A stretch of DNA of 64,000 nucleotides from Arenicola marina (Eukaryota; Annelida; Polychaeta; Arenicolidae): the NCBI GenBank assembly GCA_964019135.1, contig OZ025256.1, forward strand, positions 15,631,911-15,695,910, given 5' to 3'. The notes beneath the pieces were generated by a model. It was not told the origin of the DNA. It saw only the letters and a program-made list of their open reading frames with translations, and made no database searches. The position numbers and the translations under genes are program-made. Below are positions 56,601-64,000 of the stretch, piece after piece (the stretch's first letter is position 1; each line of letters opens with the position of its first letter).

Positions 56601-58425
56601 GTAAATACGGACATACAGTTTATGACATGAGCGTGACTCACGCTAAACTACATGGAAATGCCGACGTGAAACAGTACTGCAGTGATAGAACTAAATCACT
56701 TCACAGATGGAAGTGTGACGCTACAACTGAAAAGAGAATGCACTTCAAATGATATGGTGCTCACCAGGGCGTCCTCACATTAGCCTATCTAAGCGATCCC
56801 CGCGGTGTGATCCATGCAGAGGCAGGCCTCTTCCCACAATCATTTACCTTGCACTGCACGTTTAATTCCATTTAGTAAACTTCAAAATGTAACGCTACAT
56901 TTACAAAATATATATATATTTTACAAGAAAGTATAAAAAAAAAATTTTTTGCGATCACCGGAAATGATTTCGTAAAACGCGTTTGGACGTAATCGATATT
57001 CACTCCAACGTGAAAACAAACTTAAGTAAGATAATCAATAGGATTTGTTTACAGGCCATTAACTACCGTCACAAAGTAACCAGACACGTACCACCCAATG
57101 TAGCAACAGGGATATTATATGATTAAATAATCTATAACCAGCTTAATAGCTCATGCTGACGGGTAACCGTTGTGGTCAGACGCGGTAGTAACGCTAAAAA
57201 CCGGTGGCAAGATCTAGGTGAATATCCATGGGCATTGGTCCGCAACAGAAACGTTCATTTCGTTCTCGTTTGTTCTTGTTCGTGGGGTGGGAGGGTGTCG
57301 CACAAGAAATGCATCTGGTCGCCAATAACGGTCTTAATCTGCTTCCTCGCGTACACACGATAATTATACGAATAGTGTCGAGTTGTATTGGGCAGGTCTC
57401 TCAGGAACCCTTACAACCACGCATCAGTCAACAAGTACTTCACAATCAAATTCACAATCGTAATACGTCTTCCGTTTTGACCAGCAGTCACTCACAACAA
57501 GTGACCAGCATACACTCATGACACCATTCATTTGACAAGCAGCAAATCATGAGACTGATCAGGATTGAAAACAATCTGAGACTGATCATGATTGAAGTAT
57601 TTTTCTGGACCACCAGCCAATGATAAGGCTTCTTTCTGTCGATTCTTAGCCAATCATAAGACGTCTTGCTTTTGACCACCAGTCAATGATAGGATATCTT
57701 TCATTTGACCACCCACCAATCAAACGATGTCATTCCTTTGACCAGCAACCAATCACAAAATTGTTCTTTTAATCAGCAACCAATCAAAAGAAGTCTTTCA
57801 TTTGACCACCAGGAAATCCAAAGACATCTTTCCGTTGAGCAGAAGTCAATCACAAGAACACGTTCTATTTATCAGCAAAAAAAAAAAAAAAACGTCTTTC
57901 TTTTTACCACCAGCCAATCACAAGACACCTTTCATTTGACCAGAAACCAATCACAAGCCACATATCTTTTGACCTCTGGCCAATTAAAAGACGTCTTTCT
58001 TTTGGCAATCAACCAATAAACAAAGCGTCTTTCTTTTTCTTTTGACCAAGCAACCAATCAAAAGACATCTTTCATTTGACCAGAAACTAATCACAAGACA
58101 CCTTTCTTTTGACCATTGGCCAATTAAAAGACGTCTTTCTTTCTCTCTTGACTAGCAACCAATCAAAAGACGTCCTTCTTTCGACTACCAGCCAATGACA
58201 AGCCGGTCACTGAGCAGACCCGCGCTTACCTCCCAGTCTTTGGTCATGGACTTCATGAGGCGCGGGAAGGACGCTTTGCCCTCGAAGTGGTCCTCCACCA
58301 CGTCAAAGGGGTTCTCGTCGTCGCTGTCGATGACGACGAAGCCGCGTTCCTTGGGGTCGATGTCCTCCTCCGTCCCATAGATGTTGGGCGACCACTGCAC
58401 GAAGAACGCGTAGAGCTGGTCCACC
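51085..58425 (-). CDS. OXR1/NCOA7: OXR1/NCOA7-family TLD-domain protein, 3' part of gene
   Basis: TLD proteins protect against oxidative damage and bind and regulate V-ATPase. Exons high to low: 58230-58425, 54377-54490, 53510-53662, 52784-52879, 52156-52229, 51085-51220, ending in TGA at 51087-51085. All phases agree. The first exon gives VDQLYAFFVQWSPNIYG, GFVVIDSDDENPFD and a final KDWE; the second VTLEEARRRIS and LCEPSVVMDDTHIRR; the rest form the TLD domain. The pre-TLD VDxLYxFFVQWSP and WE-x-TxEEAxRR motifs are those of NCOA7 and OXR1 rather than TLDC2 or TBC1D24. Upstream exons (LysM/GRAM part) were not found and probably lie beyond 64000 or in unrecognised sequence above 58425. It is tail-to-tail with SPAG1. 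Confidence 0.92.
51525..52095 (-). mobile_element. SINE A split by a family B retroposon
   Basis: The SINE body runs to CCTACTCTTTGCA at about 51590-51602, is interrupted by about 400 bp ending in the family B tail (about 51920-52011), and resumes with CCTACTCTTTGCA at 52011-52024 and the tRNA head (CACTGAGCTATTGG) near 52085. The repeated 13 nt is a target-site duplication. It lies in the intron before the last OXR1-like exon. Confidence 0.75.
52616..52742. mobile_element. Dispersed repeat C, copy 1
   Basis: TGGCCTATTTCGCC ... CGACTAAGCCCCGTAGTC ... GGAATCCGCCA. The reverse-complement copy is at 58468-58600. Both are in introns of the OXR1-like gene. Internal partial self-complementarity (tttagc..gctaaa) suggests a MITE. 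Confidence 0.6.
53695..53872. repeat. About 63-nt degenerate repeat, 3 copies
   Basis: Each copy has TTCCTTAACCCTGGCTAA-like sequence, then AAACCRCCATAT and a C run; in the intron upstream of the 33-nt array. Confidence 0.6.
53890..54376 (-). repeat. 33-nt array copying the donor of an OXR1-like exon, about 15 copies
   Basis: On the minus strand the exon 54377-54490 ends CATCCGGCGG|gtaggtggcgctg, and the intron continues as units of gtaggtggcgctgtgtgtct plus gaggtcatggcgg. Each unit renews GG|gtaggt. The unit is 11 codons, so the next donor (exon end 54344) would add 11 residues in frame; the one after includes a TAG at 54316-54314. Confidence 0.88.
57480..58205. repeat. Degenerate ~39-nt array rich in CCAAT, about 18-20 copies
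   Basis: Units resemble CATTTGACCACCAGCCAATC plus ACAAGACGTCTTTCTTT. CCAAT is present in most units. The array ends about 25 bp before the intron donor at 58229 of the OXR1-like gene. Confidence 0.75.
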
Positions 58426-58467
58426 CTGGAGCACACACCAACGACAGGACATGACATGAAATGTTTC

Positions 58468-58600
58468 ATTGGCGGATTTCACGAACGCAGTTTAGCTGAC
58501 TACGGGGCTTAAACGACTAAAGTTACCATGTGAACCCTGGGCGATGTTAGCTGACCAAGCCCCGTAGCCGTCTAAACTATGTAGTACGTGAAATAGGCCA
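58468..58600. mobile_element. Dispersed repeat C, copy 2 (inverted)
   Basis: TTGGCGGATTTCACGAACGC ... GACTACGGGGCTTAAACG ... GTGAAATAGGCCAA, the reverse complement of 52616-52742 with differences. Confidence 0.6.
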
Positions 58601-58724
58601 ATGTATTTCAGGCCGCTTTTGCGCACAAGAAGGCAAAATGGGGTCAAGAAACGTCCCAATGGGACACTGGCATGGGGTTGATGTATGACTGATATTATAG
58701 CACGCTTTAATCCGTGTAGGTCTG

Positions 58725-58870
58725 TGGACGGATATGGATGGATCGAGGGGTGAATGGATGGATCAAGAGATGGATTGATGGATGGATGAGTCTACGAAGA
58801 GTCCAATTGATAATGTTACGGGTGAATTGTTAGGTGGATGGAGAGATGCATGGGATGGGTGGATGATTAC
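58725..58870. repeat. TGGA-rich degenerate microsatellite
   Basis: Repeated GGATGGATG/GATGGATCA blocks, followed at 58880-58898 by a C run. Confidence 0.7.
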
Positions 58871-61631
58871 ATTGATCCCCCTCCCCCCCCCCCCCCCCAT
58901 CCCATCCCAATTCAATAACACGTGTCACATTGCTCTTATACACCACACTTAACTTGTGGCCGCACGTAGTCCCCCAACGTGTTACTATGACAAGCCATCG
59001 CAGCCCGTGAAACTATTAGCTCCCGGAACTGCGCAACACAGACCGCGAGAATGTGTGGCCCCAGTCACATTAAAGCCATGACCCCTGCCCCCCCCCTCCC
59101 CCCTCCAAGCGTACAGCGTACACACCACGGCATCCCGCCGCGAGATACTCCAGCCACGTGGTCTAAACACGCATCGGCCTGGTGGTTACCGGGATGTGTG
59201 GGACGCATACATAAAGGTTAGCGAATGGGCGCGGCGGGAGGGGGGGGGGGGGTTGATGGGCTTCCGGTCTTCCGAGACCCAGGGTGCTGCCTAGGTTAAC
59301 CAACCGAGTAAACAACAGGAACGCACTTGTGTCGGCATAAAGACTAACTTTGTTCAATAACCTGCCGAGGTAATGCTGCATTGAGGGGGGGGGGGCGAAA
59401 GATGCCCCAGATGCAGGTACCAACCAGGACGCGAACCCACGAACTGCAGATCCGGAGTTCGGTCTGCTTGCCAACATGCTTTAGCGCGGAACCCCCCTAA
59501 ACTCGTGGCATTTTGTTGACGAAATCGACCGATGTTGTTCGGGCTGAGTTTTCTGGCTGCAAAATGGGTTTCCTACCTTCTCTTTATATCACATATGTGT
59601 GAAGCCCCCCCCCCCCCCCCACCCACGATTGAGGCACCTGCGGTAGCAGTAATATTCTGAGTGAAGTGAAGTGAATTTTATAGCTTCCTAAGTGAATATT
59701 AAGAGGGGGGATATGACGTAATAGGATAGAAAACACAAATCGACGTTCCATCAACCTGAGATTCTGATGTGTCCCTTGCCATTGGCTTGAACTCAACGAA
59801 AAGCACTCAACCATGAATACAAGTATACCCCTCGACAACAGATGTACCGCGTTAAAGCCCATCTGTCACTCTTGTGACATCATAGAGCAATTTCCAAATA
59901 GCGTCCAGGGGCAATGTTCCTATAGAGCTAACAGGCCAGTCATCAGTTCTGCGGCTTTGATGGGTGCGTTTTTTTGTAATTTTATAGAGTAAAGACTGCA
60001 ACCTGTAACACTGTCAGTAAACTCTTCTTCGTGAGTAGTATTTAAAGCTACATGTGTGTTTTATCCACTGGGCCTGGGCCGAGATACTACAGAGCTGACC
60101 GTTGCAACGGCTGTACCAAAATAAACATAAACAGGAATGTTACCTTTGACCACAAGCAGTGTCAACGGCCACCGCCAAAGAAAAAGTGGCGCTCCGGATG
60201 CTTCTATTGTCTCATATAATTTAGCGCTTGGGCCCCCTGTCGGTGGCACCGGTAAACGACTTGTGTACACACGTTTATGACGTTTCAAATCAGCACAAGT
60301 TTTCATTTTTGTGGCGGACAATTCATGAATTTGAAATGTTTTGCTCATTGGCAGATAATTGGTGAGCGATATGGTAGGTGTTTATTGTCTGTTATGAACC
60401 GTAAGGCCTTAGGTTTGTGTTCTTATACGCAAATTTGGCATTCAAAAACAGCGAAACAACTCCACATGCAACTTTAATTGGTGTTTTATACCGCTTTTGG
60501 GCACACAAAAGGGATAACATGTGCCAATAAACCTCCCAGTGGCGATGAAGGTAAGGATGAATGGGTGAAAAACGACATTGATTTGCGACTGACCGCTACA
60601 CCATGGAACCACCCCCCCACCCCACCCGCCCCGCCCCTTCCCATCCCTCTTGAGCGGAACCGAGGCCGTCACTGACCAGCTGACACACTGGAGAGGTTTA
60701 TCCATAAAGCTGTCAAACCACAGCCCTCTCTGACAGACAACGGTTAAATGAAACTTCTGCCCATTACATGCCAATGTGTTCTTTTGCAGCAAAATGACTC
60801 ACCATGATATCAATTTAACAAAAACATGGACCATCTGCAAAATACTGCATGAATGGTCTAAACCAAGGTTGAAAGACGCGCATAGTGCGACCAGAAAAAA
60901 ATACGGATACGTGTACAACGAAAGTAGCCCCCCCCCCCCCCCCACCCCCCCTCTTCACCCATCCCAGTGTGTGTGGGGGGTGTGGGTGGAGGTCCAAGGG
61001 TGGGAGTTACAGAACACTTTCCACGTCAACGTCATCTGGACCTCAGCCTCGGACACGCCGTGTAACCAGAGCCCCATGTAGTACATTATTGTCCCCCACC
61101 CAACGTCACGTATACATACACAATGGATAAACGCCTGTCAGAAATATACTCCACGTCAAAACTCGTGTCCTCCGGTGGTCGCACTCTCAGAGACTACTGC
61201 AGGAGTCCGTGTACAATCCTGGTCTATTCCTGGTCTGCTCCAGTCTCAGAAATATCTGTAGGATCTACCAGACACGTGTCTATAACAGCGGCACACGGAG
61301 AGAACTAAACGCTAAGGGGGCCAGCCAGCCAGTCCCGTGCACGCCAGACCACACATACCGCACGCACCACAACAGGCCAGCTGGTGCGCGACCTCAGTGC
61401 GCTGAGCAGACGACAGTCGATTCGCGCGCTTTGTTTGCAGAGACACAACATCACGGGAACCATTGTATCTCCTCGTCGTGGATATCTCTCGGAAGATATT
61501 TCATTGAATAGGAGGGACAGTAAGATCGCGTCAGTCCAATCTTTTCAATAGTTTAAGAAGGACCTACTGTAGTGTATAATGTCGGTGAAAAAAAGTCGCA
61601 TTTTCTTTTCTATAGGTTCACGTGGGTAGTG

Positions 61632-61920
61632 TAGAAGAGGCTGATCAATAGACCGATCCAGGCTCCGAGCTAAGCCCCGCCTAAGCTTGAGTCCCATTTG
61701 CCTTACTCGTGAGTATGAACTTGACAATCATAGCTGATGGTAGGCACAAGTGAGAAGTACTCATCTCTGAAACGGACAAGAAAGTAGCACGCTGCTTTTT
61801 TTGTCCGACTTGTTTGTCCGACTTGTTTGTCCGAAATAACGCACGTGGAAGACCTTTTTTCACTACATGGTTGGATAAAAGCAACAGTGACGTCAATGAA
61901 TGATTGACATCCTGGATCCG
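61632..61920. mobile_element. Dispersed repeat D, copy 2 (inverted)
   Basis: Reverse complement of the 23440 copy; includes three TTTGTCCGACTTG-type units and AACGCACGTGGAAGA. Confidence 0.65.
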
Positions 61921-62224
61921 TCTATTGTATCGTCACTCTTACAACAAAGACAAAGAAACCATTTAGCAACAAGACTTTCCATAAGCTATTGACATCAATT
62001 AGGTGTCCGAAATGAGCGCTTTGCCGTTTTGCGGGGAAAGGAATGAATCGGAGGCCACGTATGTGCGCACCCGGGACATTGCAAGGAAAATTCGTTCTCG
62101 CAGTCACTTGGCTGCGGCCCATTGTGAGACCAGGTCTAGGGCCCCAGAGGGGCTTTTTCGACACGGCGACACGGCGATTTTTAAAATCGACAACGCGACA
62201 TTGGGGTTGTTATAGAATCGACAT

Positions 62225-62345
62225 GCGACATAAGACTTAGCGACACGGCGACATGGAACTTTTCTTAAAATCGACACGCGACATGGACCTTTTCTTAAAA
62301 TCGACACGCGACATGGACCTTTTCTTAAAATCGACACGCGACATG
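62225..62345. repeat. 30-nt repeat, about 4 copies
   Basis: Units CGACACGCGACATGGACCTT plus TTCTTAAAAT, with a more degenerate cgacacggcgac run just upstream from 62158. Confidence 0.8.
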
Positions 62346-62924
62346 GCTACCCCCCCTCAGGGACCCTAGGTCTGGGATAAACCCATCTCGCACTCACCAG
62401 CTCATTGTGGTGGTGCCCGTGATCAAGGAATCACACTGAATACAATTTTAGCACTTTCCTCATTCAGAAAATCCATCTCTTTGGTGAATATTTTTTTCTA
62501 TTTTGAACCCGATAATTGCTTAACAAATGTTGCGCTTACCGCCAAGTAAATCGGCGGAACCTAAGGGTATGTTAATAATACGGTAACCCACAATCTTTTG
62601 ACCTGTAGCTCTTTTTATCAACTGAGCTAGACAGCCACCCACCCCGACCCCCTTACCCCCGAAACTCCTTATCCTACCCACCCGTGCAGTCACTTCTCAC
62701 TAAATGCGCAGCGGACTGGTATATCGGTCAGTTCACCATAACAATGAGGTCCGATCGATAATACAGATCGCTGAAATATGTCAATATCATCGATTTATTT
62801 CATGCGCTAATAAATATATACAAGTGTACATCTTGTGCACACAGACACGGACAACATGTGTGTGTGGGATGTCTTCGCGGTTTCCCGGCCCTTCATTAAT
62901 CAATAACATACAATTGTGCGTCCC

Positions 62925-63875
62925 CAGAAACAGGCGCAGTCCAGGTGTTTATTCGTCACCAGAAACAGGCAATACGCAGTCCAGGTGTTTATTCGTCACC
63001 AGAAACAGGCAATACGCAGTCCAGGTGTTTATTCGTCACCAGAAACAGGCAATACGCAGTCCAGGTGTTTATTCGTCACCAGAAACAGGCAATACGCAGT
63101 CCAGGTGTTTATTCGTCACCAGAAACAGGCAATACGCAGTCCAGGTGTTTATTCGTCACCAGAAACAGGCAATACGCAGTCCAGGTGTTTATTCGTCACC
63201 AGAAACAGGCAATACGCAGTCCAGGTGTTTATTCGTCACCAGAAACAGGCAATACGCAGTCCAGGTGTTTATTCGTCACCAGAAACAGGCAATACGCAGT
63301 CTAGGTGTTTATTCGTCACCAGAAACAGGCAATACGCAGTCCAGGTGTTTATTCGTCACCAGAAACAGGCAATACGCAGTCCAGGTGTTTATTCGTCACC
63401 AGAAACAGGCAATACGCAGTCCAGGTGTTTATTCGTCACCAGAAACAGGCAATACGCAGTCCAGGTGTTTATTCGTCACCAGAAACAGGCAATACGCAGT
63501 CCAGGTGTTTATTCGTCACCAGAAACAGGCAATACGCAGTCCAGGTGTTTATTCGTCACCAGAAACAGGCAATACGCAGTCCAGGTGTTTATTCGTCACC
63601 AGAAACAGGCAATACGCAGTCCAGGTGTTTATTCGTCACCAGAAACAGGCAATACGCAGTCCAGGTGTTTATTCGTCACCAGAAACAGGCAATACGCAGT
63701 CCAGGTGTTTATTCGTCACCAGAAACAGGCAATACGCAGTCCAGGTGTTTATTCGTCACCAGAAACAGGCAATACGCAGTCCAGGTGTTTATTCGTCACC
63801 AGAAACAGGCAATACGCAGTCCAGGTGTTTATTCGTCACCAGAAACAGGCAATACGCAGTCCAGGTGTTTATTCG
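62925..63875. repeat. 40-nt near-identical array, about 24 copies
   Basis: Unit CCAGGTGTTTATTCGTCACC plus AGAAACAGGCAATACGCAGT. The units are identical except one C to T at 63302 and the edge copies. All three plus frames are open because 40 nt is not a multiple of 3 and no stop occurs in any phase. Each unit contains CAG|gtgttt, but no exon was recognised next to it. Confidence 0.95.
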
Positions 63876-64000
63876 CTTGCTACATCAGTGGTCTGATAAC
63901 ATGACAAACGGTCAGCACACTCAGACACAGCTGCTTCACAGGCGATGTGCCTTAACGACATCACAGGATGTTACAGAGAATATCATGTTCCAGACAAGGT

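Larger units (their letters stand above)
58426..62924. other. Upstream part of the OXR1-like gene: no exon found
   Basis: 4.5 kb above the first recognised exon. It holds dispersed repeat copies (58468-58600 and 61632-61920), a TGGA-rich tract (about 58725-58870), several C/G homopolymer runs, and a 30-nt repeat (about 62225-62345). The exon that should precede VDQLYAFF (family motif EYWFAVPxER) was searched for by eye on the minus strand and not seen. Confidence 0.45.

Noticed and set aside
60980..61085. Minus-strand open stretch as the missing upstream exon of the OXR1-like gene
   Set aside because: It has no acceptor in the right place and does not match the expected EYWFAVPxER segment.
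62916..63896. 326-codon ORF at the right end
   Set aside because: Entirely a 40-nt tandem repeat read in rotating frames; no domain, no splice partner seen.

Overview
The window is animal nuclear DNA. It holds spliced genes with GT-AG introns, tRNA-derived SINEs, small inverted-repeat elements and very large minisatellites. I could rebuild three protein genes by joining exons whose splice phases agree. From left to right they are: the 5' part of an ADAM17-like membrane metalloprotease (minus strand, exons between 14015 and 3746); a complete SPAG1 gene for an axonemal dynein assembly co-chaperone (plus strand, 23 coding exons, 18017-45234, 1079 codons plus stop); and the 3' part of an OXR1/NCOA7-family TLD-domain gene (minus strand, 58425-51085). 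The gene content and the unduplicated-looking family members suggest an invertebrate. My best guess is a lancelet (amphioxus), partly because I recall, without being able to check, a report of minisatellites at exon-intron borders of the amphioxus Adh locus. The species is not proven by anything here.

Layout: 1-3745 has no recognised exon and is probably ADAM17-like intron. 3746-14015 carries the signal peptide, prodomain, cysteine-switch, furin-site and first catalytic-domain exons of the ADAM17-like gene. They end in two alternative versions of one exon; the zinc-binding exon lies off the left edge. 14016-17994 separates the head-to-head ADAM17-like and SPAG1 genes and contains a PHD-finger ORF, possibly inside a DNA transposon. 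18017-45234 is SPAG1: N-terminal region, TPR block 1, acidic linker, TPR block 2, TPR block 3, C-terminal RPAP3_C-type domain. 45235-51084 is the tail-to-tail interval. 51085-58425 holds six exons covering the TLD domain. 58426-64000 is repeat-rich, probably intron of the same gene, and ends in a nearly uniform 40-nt array.

The most striking feature is the placement of the tandem repeats. At least eight arrays in the three genes do not merely lie in introns: their repeat unit includes the end of an exon together with its splice site, so the splice site itself is copied. Donors are copied after SPAG1 exons 8, 13, 14, 20 and 22 (about 22, 7, 131, 2 and 7 copies) and after one OXR1-like exon (about 15). 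Acceptors are copied before SPAG1 exon 22 (12) and before ADAM17-like exon 8 (2). SPAG1 exon 22, 96 nt long, has an acceptor array on one side and a donor array on the other. In most cases only the copy nearest the true exon gives a productive frame. Two cases (ADAM17-like +19 residues, OXR1-like +11 residues) would give in-frame alternative isoforms.

The second main observation is a pair of ADAM17-like exons (4827-4965 and 3746-3887) that encode the same segment of the protease, including the edge strand that binds substrate. Each length leaves remainder 1 on division by 3, so only one of them can be used per transcript. This is the pattern expected of mutually exclusive exons that could change substrate choice.

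The three genes share no pathway visible here. SPAG1 serves cytoplasmic assembly of ciliary dynein arms, ADAM17 is an ectodomain sheddase, and OXR1/NCOA7 proteins act in oxidative-stress protection and V-ATPase regulation.
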